Positions 8,420-16,578 of a stretch of 64,000 bases of DNA are shown in pieces. Source of the stretch: an uncultured Eubacteriales bacterium (GTDB lineage Bacteria > Bacillota > Clostridia > Lachnospirales > Lachnospiraceae); contig OMVN01000005.1 in the NCBI GenBank assembly GCA_900314525.1, positions 1-64,000 of the forward strand, written 5' to 3'. The position numbers were made by a program, and so were the translations under genes. Each line of letters begins with the position of its first letter. Position 1 is the stretch's first letter. Under the pieces are notes generated by a model. That model was not told where the DNA came from. It ran no database searches and was given only the letters and a program-made list of their open reading frames with translations.

Positions 8420-8430
8420 GAGGTAGAAAA

Positions 8431-9159
8431 ATGAGCGTTATTTCAATGAAACAGTTATTAGAAGCAGGTGTACACTTTGGACATCAGACAAGAAGATGGA
8501 ACCCTAAAATGGCTCCATACATTTACACAGAGAGAAATGGTATCTACATCATCGACTTACAGAAATCAGTTGGTAAAGTAGACGAAGCTTACAAAGCAAT
8601 CTCTGATATCGTTGCAGACGGCGGTACAGTTCTTTTCGTAGGAACAAAGAAACAGGCTCAGGATGCAATTAAGACAGAGGCTGAGAGATGTGGTATGTAC
8701 TACGTTAACGAGAGATGGTTAGGTGGTATGCTCACAAACTTCAAGACAATCCAGAGCAGAATCGCTAGATTAAAAGCTATCGAAACTATGGCTGAAGATG
8801 GTACATTTGATGTTCTTCCTAAGAAGGAAGTTATTAACATAAAGAAAGAATGGGAGAAGCTTGAGAAGAACCTTGGCGGTATCAAGAACATGAAGAAGAT
8901 TCCTGATGCTATCTTCGTAGTAGATCCTAAGAAAGAAAGAATCTGTATCGCAGAAGCTCAGTCACTTGGAATCAAACTTATCGGTATTGCAGATACTAAC
9001 TGTGATCCAGAAGAACTTGATTATGTAATTCCAGGTAATGATGATGCTATCAGAGCCGTTAAATTAATCGTTTCTAAGATGGCAGATGCTGTTATCGAAG
9101 CTAACCAGGGTGAAGAAGCAGCTGCAGAAGAGACAGTTGAAGAGAATACAGAGGCTTAA
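8431..9159 (+). CDS. rpsB: 30S ribosomal protein S2
   Basis: Small-subunit ribosomal protein S2, 242 residues. It shows the universally conserved start [21 protein letters not shown], the [12 protein letters not shown] segment and [10 protein letters not shown]. The C-terminus is an acidic Glu/Ala tail, common in Firmicutes. It has a strong AATGGAGGT ribosome site and its own promoter and leader. The next gene is tsf, the usual bacterial rpsB-tsf pair, 57 bp downstream with no terminator between. Confidence 0.98.
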   Translation: MSVISMKQLLEAGVHFGHQTRRWNPKMAPYIYTERNGIYIIDLQKSVGKVDEAYKAISDIVADGGTVLFVGTKKQAQDAIKTEAERCGMYYVNERWLGGMLTNFKTIQSRIARLKAIETMAEDGTFDVLPKKEVINIKKEWEKLEKNLGGIKNMKKIPDAIFVVDPKKERICIAEAQSLGIKLIGIADTNCDPEELDYVIPGNDDAIRAVKLIVSKMADAVIEANQGEEAAAEETVEENTEA

Positions 9160-9216
9160 TTTAGATTAATCCGATAAATAATAGTCTATAATATGGAAAT
9201 TTAGGAGGAAGTTATA

Positions 9217-10287
9217 ATGAATATTACAGCAGCTATGGTAAAACAGCTCCGTGAAATGACAGGAGCAGGTGTTATGGCTTGTAAAAATGCACTTGTTGAG
9301 ACAGATGGTGATTTCGACAAGGCTATAGATGTTTTAAGAGAAAAAGGACAGGCAACAGCAGTAAAGAAGGCTTCAAGAATTGCAGCTGAAGGTATTGCAA
9401 AAGTTGCAGCTGATGGAAACACAGCAGTTGTTGTAGAAGTAAACTCTGAGACAGATTTCGTTGCTAAGAATGCAACATTCCAGGAATTTGTACAGAGTGT
9501 TGCTGAAAAAGCTCTTGCTTCAGATACAGAGAAAGCTGATGGAGAAGACGTTGCAGCAGTACTTGGTATGCAGGATGAACTCACAGAGAAAATCGCTACA
9601 ATCGGTGAGAAACTTTCAATCAGAAGATTTGAAAAAGTTACAGGCGACTGTGTAGCATCATATATCCACGCTGGTGGTAAAATTGGTGTTTTAGTTGCAG
9701 CTGCCGGTGCATCAGATGATGCAACTAAAGAAGCTCTTACAAACGTAGCAATGCAGATTGCAGCTATGAACCCACAGTATATAGGACGTTCAGATATTGC
9801 TTCTGAAGAATTAACAAAGTTAAAAGATATCACACTTGAAAGTGCATTAAATGATCCTTTCACATTACCAAAGCCAATCTTAAATGGTTTAATTGAAAAA
9901 GCTGTTAATGATAAAGTATGGAGTGATTCAGATATCGCTATTTATGAAGAGAAGAAGAGCAACATGAACTATCTTCCAAACTTCCTTTCAGAGGATGCAA
10001 AACCACAGCTTGCTGGTTTAGCAATCGCTGATAAAGAAAACATCTCAGCTAATAAGATCTTCAGTGGTCTTGTAGAGGGACGTGTTTCAAAACAGCTTAA
10101 AGAGATTTGCCTTCTTGATCAGGTTTACGTTAAGGCAGAAGATGGAAAGCAGTCAGTTGCTAAATATCTTGAGTCAGTAAACAAAGATGTTAAGATTACT
10201 AAATTCGTTCGTTTCGAAGTTGGTGAAGGTATCGAGAAGAAAGAAGAAGATTTCGCAGCAGAAGTTGCAAAGCAGATGGGTAACTAA
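9217..10287 (+). CDS. tsf: elongation factor Ts, long form
   Basis: Nucleotide exchange factor for EF-Tu. The N-terminal UBA-like domain (MVKQLREMTGAGVMACKNAL) and the core TDFVAKN motif are clear. At 356 residues it is about 60 longer than the B. subtilis type. The extra part lies in the C-terminal half, about residues 205-265 (a PFTLPKPIL segment and a KKSNMNYLPNF segment), before the conserved VEGRVSKQLKEICLLDQ block. It has an AGGAGG ribosome site and is cotranscribed with rpsB. It ends at a strong terminator. A long open frame on the opposite strand within this gene is a composition artefact. Confidence 0.97.
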   Translation: MNITAAMVKQLREMTGAGVMACKNALVETDGDFDKAIDVLREKGQATAVKKASRIAAEGIAKVAADGNTAVVVEVNSETDFVAKNATFQEFVQSVAEKALASDTEKADGEDVAAVLGMQDELTEKIATIGEKLSIRRFEKVTGDCVASYIHAGGKIGVLVAAAGASDDATKEALTNVAMQIAAMNPQYIGRSDIASEELTKLKDITLESALNDPFTLPKPILNGLIEKAVNDKVWSDSDIAIYEEKKSNMNYLPNFLSEDAKPQLAGLAIADKENISANKIFSGLVEGRVSKQLKEICLLDQVYVKAEDGKQSVAKYLESVNKDVKITKFVRFEVGEGIEKKEEDFAAEVAKQMGN

Positions 10288-10311
10288 TTTTAGTTTATAT
10301 TAGAAATTATG

Positions 10312-10351
10312 CCGCTAGATATATGAAATTCATATATTTAGCGGTTTTTTT
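10312..10351 (+). terminator. intrinsic terminator of rpsB-tsf
   Basis: A 16-bp stem (CCGCTAGATATATGAA with TTCATATATTTAGCGG, one G-T wobble) followed by seven T. Confidence 0.93.
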
Positions 10352-10400
10352 ATAGTTTTATAATATAAAATTAATTTAAAATGTAGTTTTTTAAAAATAT

Positions 10401-10431
10401 TTTTGACCAATATAAAGTCAAAATGTATAAT
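10401..10431 (+). promoter_or_regulatory. promoter with embedded inverted repeat, alcohol dehydrogenase
   Basis: TTGACC at 10403-10408, 17-bp spacer, perfect TATAAT at 10426-10431. A 7-bp inverted repeat (TTTTGAC 10401-10407, GTCAAAA 10417-10423) covers the -35 box and spacer, as an operator would. A second small hairpin (GCAATT/AATTGC, 10449-10463) lies just before the ribosome site. Confidence 0.6.
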
Positions 10432-10483
10432 AATTATATATATAAAACGCAATTCATAATTGCAGGATAGGAGGGAATTTTAT

Positions 10484-11653
10484 ATGAAGAATTTTGAGTA
10501 TCATACACCAACAAAACTTATTTTTGGACAAGGTGTTGTAGAAAAATTGCCAGATATATTAGGTTCTGTTGGAAAGAAAATCCTATTAACTTATGGTGGA
10601 GGTAGTATCAAAAAGAATGGTCTTTATGATAAAGTAAAAGGATTATTAATAGATTTCGAAATATTTGAACTTCCAGGAATAGAGCCTAATCCAAAGTATA
10701 ATCCAAGTGTTTTAGATGGAGTAAGATTGTGTAAGGAAAATAATATTGAAGTAATTTTGGCAGTAGGTGGCGGATCAGTTTTAGATTGTTCAAAGGCAAT
10801 TGCCGCTGGTGCATTATATGATGGGGAACCATGGGATTTGATTACTCATAAAGTTCCAACAAATGGTGCGCTCCCAATAGTTGATATTATTACAATGGCT
10901 GCCACAGGAAGTGAATACGATGGTGGCGGGGTAATATCAAGAACAGAAACAAATGATAAAGTTGGTTATATGGACTCACATTTATATCCATTATGTTCCT
11001 TTATAGACCCGACTTATACATTTTCTGTCCCAAAAAAGCAGACAATAGCAGGAGTTGCGGATGCAATCAATCATATTTTGGAACAGTATTTTGTTGCTGA
11101 GTCAAGCATTCTAACTGATGGTATGTGTGAAGCATGTATTAGGAGTCTTATGGAAAATGTAAGGATTGTTATTGATAAACCAGATGATTATCAGGCGAGA
11201 GCTGAGATCTTTGCAGATGCAACTTTAGCTTGTAATGGAATATTCTCAATTGGAAATAGTTACTCTGGATGGCCAATGCATGGTATTGAACATGCACTAT
11301 CTGCTTACTATGATATTACGCATGGTGAAGGTCTTGCAATTATAACTCCACGATGGATGAAGCATATTTTAAATGAAAAAACATTACCAAGATTTGTTAA
11401 ATATGGGGTTAATGTTTTTGGAATAGATGAAAATCTTTCAAGCATTGAAATTGCAGAAAAAACAATAGAAGCTCAGTATATGTTTTTTGAAGAAATTGGT
11501 ATACCTATGCACTTAAAAGATGTTGGAATTGATGATAGTCGAATAGAAGAGATGGCGCATCATGTTGCAGTTAATGAGGGGCTTGATACTGAATATTTAT
11601 TTGCACCACTAACAGAACAGGATATAGTAGAAATATTAAAGGATTCGTTATAA
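10484..11653 (+). CDS. iron-containing (butanol-type) alcohol dehydrogenase
   Basis: A class III, iron-dependent alcohol dehydrogenase of 389 residues, close to the NAD(P)H-dependent butanol dehydrogenase group (BdhA/YugJ). It interconverts aldehydes and alcohols in fermentation. Seen motifs: nucleotide-binding GGGSVLDCSKAIA (about residues 94-106), AATGSEYDGGGV, and metal ligands in VADAINHILEQ plus PMHGIEHALSAYY and THGEG. The start ATG 10484 is set by AGGAGGG nine bases upstream; an earlier in-frame TTG at 10460 lies before that site. It is followed by a coupled 32-codon ORF (TAATG overlap). Confidence 0.92.
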   Translation: MKNFEYHTPTKLIFGQGVVEKLPDILGSVGKKILLTYGGGSIKKNGLYDKVKGLLIDFEIFELPGIEPNPKYNPSVLDGVRLCKENNIEVILAVGGGSVLDCSKAIAAGALYDGEPWDLITHKVPTNGALPIVDIITMAATGSEYDGGGVISRTETNDKVGYMDSHLYPLCSFIDPTYTFSVPKKQTIAGVADAINHILEQYFVAESSILTDGMCEACIRSLMENVRIVIDKPDDYQARAEIFADATLACNGIFSIGNSYSGWPMHGIEHALSAYYDITHGEGLAIITPRWMKHILNEKTLPRFVKYGVNVFGIDENLSSIEIAEKTIEAQYMFFEEIGIPMHLKDVGIDDSRIEEMAHHVAVNEGLDTEYLFAPLTEQDIVEILKDSL

Positions 11654-11751
11654 TGAAAAGAATACTTATTATTCTTGATTCAATTGGAAGGGTAGGACTT
11701 ACGTCTCCGATTATATTAACGGCAGTCTTAATAACATTGATTTATGTGTGA
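11653..11751 (+). CDS. possible 32-residue membrane miniprotein
   Basis: A short ORF whose ATG overlaps the alcohol dehydrogenase stop as TAATG, with AAAGGA about ten bases upstream. The product begins MKRILIILDSIGRVG and ends in a hydrophobic run (PIILTAVLITLIYV), so it looks like a single membrane segment with a basic head. It may be a real small protein translated by coupling, or the remains of a longer gene. I know no family for it. Confidence 0.35.
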   Translation: MKRILIILDSIGRVGLTSPIILTAVLITLIYV

Positions 11752-11756
11752 TATGG

Positions 11757-11787
11757 TATTCTTACTTATGTAGGAAGTGTAAGAATA
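11757..11787 (+). other. 9-bp perfect hairpin in the 11.65-12.0 kb gap
   Basis: TATTCTTAC (11757-11765) pairs with GTAAGAATA (11779-11787) around a 13-nt loop, with no T-run. It lies in a gap of about 260 bp between the small ORF and the helicase gene. The rest of the gap holds the terminator at 11883-11928 and no other gene I can see. Confidence 0.4.
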
Positions 11788-11882
11788 ATTAATGAAAAAT
11801 TTAATAGTTAATATAATAATTTACTTGCAATTATTGATAAAACATTATATGATAGCAAAGTATTTATGTTAATTAGTGAAAT

Positions 11883-11928
11883 AAGAACCACTGCCAGACG
11901 TAAAATGGTCAATGGTTCTTTATTTTTT
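11883..11928 (+). terminator. intrinsic terminator before the DEAD-box gene
   Basis: AAGAACCA (11883-11890) pairs with TGGTTCTT (11913-11920), followed by TATTTTTTT. The loop can add a short GCCA/TGGT pairing. It ends the alcohol dehydrogenase unit, or could act as an attenuator for the helicase gene 85 bp further on. Confidence 0.65.
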
Positions 11929-12012
11929 TGAGTTTGTCATTCCAGGTATATAGAATGTGCCAATTTGTGGGTGGGGGACTCAGCGTTTTAGAAAAGGAGT
12001 AACTTACAAGGA

Positions 12013-13377
12013 ATGAGATTTAAAGAAATTAAACTTAACAAGAGGATTCAGGATGCAATAAAAAAAGCTGGTTATGAAAATATGACACCTATACAGGAAC
12101 AGGCTATACCAGAAGTAATTTCTGGACAGGATATGATTGCATGTGCACAGACGGGAACAGGAAAGACAGCAGCGTTTGCATTGCCAATACTCGATAAATT
12201 ATGCAGTGACCAGACAAGAACACCTCGAGCACTTATATTGACACCTACCAGAGAACTTGCGCAACAGATATTTGACAACTTTAAAAAATATGGAAGATAT
12301 CTAAAGCTTCGTACAGCATGTATTTATGGCGGAGCATCCCAGTATATGCAGATAAAAAAACTTAATCAGGGGTATGATATTTTAATTGCCACTCCTGGAA
12401 GACTTATGGACTTTACGGACAGAGGAATAGTTAATCTTGAAAATATAGAGATTTTTGTTTTGGATGAAGCAGATCGTATGCTTGATATGGGTTTTATTCC
12501 TGATGTCAGAAAGATTGCTGGTATGATTCCTGAAACTCATCAGACTCTTATGTTTTCTGCGACTATGCCACGCCAGATTGAAAATCTGGCAAATGATTTA
12601 TTAAACAATCCTGTGGATGTTCGTGTTGCAGAAACTTCAAGCCCAGCAGAAACAGTAGAACAGCGTATTTGTTTTGTTGAACGTGATAACAAACCAGATT
12701 TACTAATTAACTACTTAGGTCGTGATGATGTTAAAAAATCAATTATATTTACAAGAACAAAATATGGTGCGGATAAGCTTGTAAAATATCTGGTAAAACA
12801 AGGAATCGAGACAAAAGCGATACATGGTGACAAATCTCAGGGACAGCGTAAGGATGCACTTGATCGCTTTCGTGTAGGTAAAATTAAGGTTTTAGTTGCA
12901 ACTGATGTGGCAGCCCGTGGAATAGATATTCCTAAGATTACGCATGTATTCAATTATGATTTGCCAGAAGAAGCTGAGTCTTATATTCACAGAATTGGAC
13001 GAGCTGGAAGAGCAGGGGAGACAGGGGAAGCAATTTCTTTCTGTTCTAGAGATGAGTTAGGAGCCCTTTACGATATAGAGATACTTATTAAACGTGAAAT
13101 TTCTGAGGAAGAAACAGAGTGGACAATAGAAGTGACAAGGCTTGAGAAACACAAAAGTTCCAGAAATAACAAATCAAGAGGAAACAATAAAGGAAAACAG
13201 AAGTTTAGAAGTAATAAAACCGGTAACAGAAAATCAAAGGACTTTACTAAGAAGACAGATTCGAAGGGCAAGAAATCACAGAAGTTTGAAATGAATATGA
13301 GAGGAGAACTAGTGGAAGTTAAAAAGAATAATTTCCGAAAGTTCAGTAAATCAAAAAATTCAAAAAGATTTTCCTAA
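12013..13377 (+). CDS. DEAD-box ATP-dependent RNA helicase
   Basis: A 454-residue RNA helicase of the RhlE/CshA type, which remodels RNA in ribosome assembly or decay. Motifs in order: Q motif (MTPIQEQAIP), Walker A AQTGTGKT near residue 46, PTRELAQQ, DEAD near residue 152, SAT, then RGIDIP and HRIGRAGRAG in the second RecA domain. The last about 80 residues are a basic Lys/Arg/Asn/Ser tail, typical of RNA-binding extensions in this family. The ATG at 12013 follows AAAAGGAG. The rsmH gene follows 28 bp later, so the two may be cotranscribed in an rRNA-related unit. Confidence 0.95.
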   Translation: MRFKEIKLNKRIQDAIKKAGYENMTPIQEQAIPEVISGQDMIACAQTGTGKTAAFALPILDKLCSDQTRTPRALILTPTRELAQQIFDNFKKYGRYLKLRTACIYGGASQYMQIKKLNQGYDILIATPGRLMDFTDRGIVNLENIEIFVLDEADRMLDMGFIPDVRKIAGMIPETHQTLMFSATMPRQIENLANDLLNNPVDVRVAETSSPAETVEQRICFVERDNKPDLLINYLGRDDVKKSIIFTRTKYGADKLVKYLVKQGIETKAIHGDKSQGQRKDALDRFRVGKIKVLVATDVAARGIDIPKITHVFNYDLPEEAESYIHRIGRAGRAGETGEAISFCSRDELGALYDIEILIKREISEEETEWTIEVTRLEKHKSSRNNKSRGNNKGKQKFRSNKTGNRKSKDFTKKTDSKGKKSQKFEMNMRGELVEVKKNNFRKFSKSKNSKRFS

Positions 13378-13405
13378 AAATCAGTAAGGGAGAGATACGA
13401 AGATA

Positions 13406-14473
13406 ATGGAACAGTTTAATAATACAAATGAATCAGATAAACCACATAAAAGAAGAGTAAGATATAAAGGAACTCATCCAAGAAGATTTGAAGAAAAATA
13501 TAAGGAATTAAATCCGGATAAATATCAGGATACAATTCAAAAGGTAATTAGTAAAGGAAGTACTCCTGCAGGAATGCATATTTCTATTATGGTAAAGGAG
13601 ATTCTTGACTTTCTTCAGATAAAACCTGGACAGAAGGGTTTAGATGCCACTCTTGGTTATGGCGGACATACTAGAAAGATGTTAGAGCAGCTGAACGGAG
13701 AAGGTCATATGTATGCATTAGATGTTGATCCGATAGAAATTGTTAAGACTAAAAAGAGACTTGAAAATGCAGGATATGGTGAAGAAATACTTACCATAAT
13801 ACAGGAAAATTTTGCAAATATTGATGAAGTTGCTAAGAAATATGGTCCATTTGACTTTATGATGGCTGATTTGGGAGTATCATCAATGCAGATAGATAAT
13901 CCTGAGAGAGGATTTTCCTATAAAATTGAAGGCCCACTTGATTTAAGATTAAATCCAGAAAAAGGTGTAAGTGCAGCAGAAAGACTAAGAGAAATAACGA
14001 GAGATGAGTTTGAGGGAATGCTTATAGAAAATTCTGATGAACCATATGCTAAACAGATTGCAAAAGAGGTATTTGAAACATTTAGAAAAGGGCAGAAAAT
14101 CGAAACTACTACTGATTTAAAAAATGCAATTGAAAGGGCACTTAAATTTCTTCCTGACAATAAAGAAAAAAAAGATATCATTAAAAAGACGTGTCAGAGA
14201 AGTTTTCAGGCATTACGTATTGATGTAAATAGTGAATTTGAAGTTTTAGAAGCATTTCTGGAAAAATTGCCGGATGTATTGGCAGATGGAGGACGAGTTG
14301 CAATATTAACATTTCACTCTGGAGAGGACAGAATGGTCAAGAAAACATTTAGTAGAATGTATAAAGCAGGAATTTTTTCTGAAATCTCAAAGGATGTAAT
14401 TAGACCTTCTGCTGAGGAATGTAACCAGAATGGAAGAGCACGTTCAACAAAAATGCGCTGGGCAATAAAATAA
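13406..14473 (+). CDS. rsmH: 16S rRNA (cytosine-N4)-methyltransferase RsmH, long form
   Basis: Methylates N4 of C1402 in 16S rRNA using S-adenosylmethionine. Signature blocks: GLDATLGYGGHTRKML (SAM binding, about residues 73-88), DFMMADLGVSSMQIDNPERGFS, and C-terminal AILTFHSGEDRMVKK. At 355 residues it is longer than the usual about 310, with a basic N-terminal extension of about 45 residues (HKRRVRYKGTHPRRFEEKY). It is not in a division/cell-wall cluster: no mraZ or ftsL is beside it. Many Clostridia carry a second, dispersed RsmH-like gene, and this may be that paralogue (inference). Confidence 0.9.
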   Translation: MEQFNNTNESDKPHKRRVRYKGTHPRRFEEKYKELNPDKYQDTIQKVISKGSTPAGMHISIMVKEILDFLQIKPGQKGLDATLGYGGHTRKMLEQLNGEGHMYALDVDPIEIVKTKKRLENAGYGEEILTIIQENFANIDEVAKKYGPFDFMMADLGVSSMQIDNPERGFSYKIEGPLDLRLNPEKGVSAAERLREITRDEFEGMLIENSDEPYAKQIAKEVFETFRKGQKIETTTDLKNAIERALKFLPDNKEKKDIIKKTCQRSFQALRIDVNSEFEVLEAFLEKLPDVLADGGRVAILTFHSGEDRMVKKTFSRMYKAGIFSEISKDVIRPSAEECNQNGRARSTKMRWAIK

Positions 14474-14566
14474 TTCTATAATAGCAATTTAGGAACAGAT
14501 AGGTTCTATTAATACGATTATAATAATAACTACCACGTGGAAAATATATAAAAGAAGGTGATGGTT

Positions 14567-15352
14567 ATGAAGCAAATATTAAAATATATATATGAGCATT
14601 TAAAAGAAAACATTTCTTTAAAACAAATCTCAGATATTGCAGGGTATTCTGAATTTCATTTTAGCAGAATGTTTAAAAAATCTACAGGATCTACCTTGCA
14701 GGCTTATATAATAAAACGAAGATTAATAAAGTCGTCTGAAGATATTGTGAATGGAAAAAGGATAATAGATGTTGCTCTTGAGTATGGATGGGAGTCACAC
14801 AGCGGTTTTACAAAATCATTTAAAAAAGAATTTGGGTTCAGTCCATCACTTTTAAAGGCATTAATAATTGAGATTGATGGATTAGGAGGAAATTCTATGG
14901 GACATGTTTTTTTTAGAATCTGCTGAGATTGGAATTGGAAAAGAAAAATTATTTGATATACTTTGTGAACTACTTGAGAAAAATAATATAGTATACAATA
15001 AAGATGAATTAGAACTGGCTTATCAAGAGGCTTGCGCTGCATATGTTGGAGTTACAAGATATTCTGGCGAGGAATATGTCACACACACATTGAATGTTGC
15101 AATTATATTAGCACAGCTGGAAGCCGATATAAATTCTATAATTGCTGGAATGTTTTGTGATGTTTATAGAAAAGGAGTAATTTCATTAGATGGTTTAAAT
15201 GATGGATTAAATTCTTCAGTAATGAGATTAATAACAGATTTACAAACACAGGATGTAGAAAATGCAAGCGACGAGATTTTATTAATAAAATTGCCAGAAA
15301 GCTTGGAAATGAAAAATTAATTAATGAATTGAATGATTTAACATTAGAATAG
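14567..15352 (+). pseudogene. broken AraC regulator fused to RelA/SpoT-like HD domain
   Basis: The ATG at 14567 follows AAGAAGG. It starts a complete AraC-type DNA-binding domain (two helix-turn-helix units; ISLKQISDIAGYSEFHFSRMF and RIIDVALEYGWESHSGFTKSF). This frame ends early at 14925 because of a T8 tract (14907-14914). With seven T it would read MGHVFLESAEIG and continue into a RelA/SpoT HD-like domain (YVTHTLNVAIILAQLEAD). The HD-domain frame stops at 15318-15320, but another frame then gives ARKLGNEKLINELNDLTLE to TAG at 15350, the expected C-terminus. So an internal deletion near 15295 also changed frame. An internal ATG at 14897 with perfect AGGAGGA may once have started the second half separately. 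Confidence 0.7.
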
Positions 15353-15382
15353 AGATGAATCTATTTTATATATGAAAAACTT

Positions 15383-15425
15383 AATCTCTTGGATTCGTAT
15401 GGTTAACGAATTCAAGAGATTTTTT
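15383..15425 (+). terminator. intrinsic terminator after the AraC/HD pseudogene
   Basis: A 16-bp stem (AATCTCTTGGATTCGT with ACGAATTCAAGAGATT, one wobble) and a 7-nt loop, followed by T-run. Confidence 0.88.
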
Positions 15426-15539
15426 GAGTGTGAATAATCAAATTATAGTACCCAAATTAGTAATAGCAGTATATATTATTGCATGTTATAATCTAATAAT
15501 AATTTATTAAACTTATAAAATTGAACTGAGGAAAGATAG

Positions 15540-15680
15540 ATGATAAAAGTAGGAATTTTTGATATGTTTGAAACACTTGTTACCCATTATAATTGTCCTC
15601 TGTATTTTGGAGAGCAGATTGTAGCAGATGATTCACCTTATGATATACTTGAATTTATCAAAATTTATAACCAGCAATAG
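15540..15680 (+). pseudogene. remnant of a HAD-superfamily phosphatase
   Basis: The ATG at 15540 follows GAGGAAAG and gives only 46 residues. They begin MIKVGIFDMFETLVTHY, which holds HAD motif I in the form DMFET, then CPLYFGEQIVADD, then a tail SPYDILEFI before the stop. HAD phosphatases need about 200 residues and three further motifs, all missing here. The two ends appear joined by an in-frame internal deletion (inference). It is one of three decayed genes in a row. Confidence 0.6.
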
Positions 15681-15748
15681 GAATAAAATAATTTTCAAAA
15701 TTTTATTTTTACGATATTATAAAGTATAAAAAATTTGGAGATTGTATT

Positions 15749-16148
15749 ATGAGTGTAATTTTATCATTTTTATATTATAGTTTTGTATCAGGAATAACAC
15801 CTGGCCCGGCTAATATCTGTTCCCTATCCACTGCTATGAGAAAGGGAAAACAGGTTGCATTAAGACAATGGAGAGGACTATTCGCAGGATATTTTTTTGT
15901 ATCTATGATGTCTGTATTTATGACATGGATAGTAATTCCAAATCTCAGGACAGAAAATCTGGGAGGTTTAAAGAAGGAACATTTATGTTTGGTTTTTTAA
16001 TACAGGCAACATAGGACCTGTATGTAATCTAGTTTGGCTGTTTACAGGTGCAAAAATGCAGAAATTTTTTGAATCACATAAAAAAACAATTAATATTATT
16101 ATGTCGGGTTCGCTGATATTTTGTGCAATAAGTATGATATTACTATAA
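15749..16148 (+). pseudogene. decayed LysE/RhtB-family exporter
   Basis: The ATG at 15749 follows TTGGAG and encodes the LysE N-terminus (FVSGITPGPANICSLSTAMRKG; TPGP motif). This frame ends at 15998-16000. One extra T at 15967-15969 would restore FKEGTFMFGFLIQ in another frame, which itself ends at TAG 16014. A third frame then gives NIGPVCNLVWLFTGAKMQKF and IMSGSLIFCAISMILL to TAA 16146-16148, the family's last two membrane segments. The gene therefore carries a one-base frameshift and at least one internal deletion of the central helices. It once would have exported amino acids. Confidence 0.65.
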
Positions 16149-16185
16149 TAAAGTCTATATGACGAAAAAAACAAGGAGGAAAAAA

Positions 16186-16578
16186 ATGCAGGAAGTTTAT
16201 GAATTTTTAAAGAGCGCAGATACATATTATCTGGCAACAGTAGAGGGTGATCAGCCTAGAGTAAGACCATTTGGAACAGTAGATGTTTTTGAGGGAAAAT
16301 TGTATATTCAGACAGGAAAAATAAAAAATGTATCTAAACAGATTCAGGTAAACCCAAAGGTAGAAGTATGTGCATTTAAAGATGGCAAGTGGATTAGAGT
16401 ATCTGGAAAACTTGTTCGTGATGACAGAGTAGAGGCTAAGAAACATATGCTTGATAGTTATCCAAGCCTCCAAAATATGTACTCTGCAGAGGATGATAAC
16501 ACAGAAGTTCTCTATTTTGAGGATGCTATAGCAACAATTTCTTCGTTTACAGAAGAACCTAAGGTGATTAAATTTTAA
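16186..16578 (+). CDS. pyridoxamine 5'-phosphate oxidase-like flavin protein
   Basis: A 130-residue protein of the split-barrel PNPOx-like family, which binds FMN or F420-type cofactors; the substrate is unknown. Typical segments are YYLATVEGDQPRVRPFG, LYIQTGKIKNVSKQI and NPKVEVCAFKDGKWIRVSG. The start ATG 16186 has a perfect AAGGAGGA six bases upstream; an earlier in-frame ATG at 16159 lies before that site. It is intact although the three genes before it are decayed. Its stop is directly next to the stop of the convergent phosphoesterase, with no terminator hairpin between. Confidence 0.8.
   Translation: MQEVYEFLKSADTYYLATVEGDQPRVRPFGTVDVFEGKLYIQTGKIKNVSKQIQVNPKVEVCAFKDGKWIRVSGKLVRDDRVEAKKHMLDSYPSLQNMYSAEDDNTEVLYFEDAIATISSFTEEPKVIKF

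Noticed and set aside
9201-9863. Long open frame of 220 codons on the minus strand within tsf
   Set aside because: It mirrors the coding frame of tsf, has a Ser/Ala/Phe-rich shadow composition and lacks a ribosome site.
11652-12012. Riboswitch or T-box in the 360-bp gap before the helicase gene
   Set aside because: I see no T-box motif or known riboswitch core, only one hairpin and one terminator.
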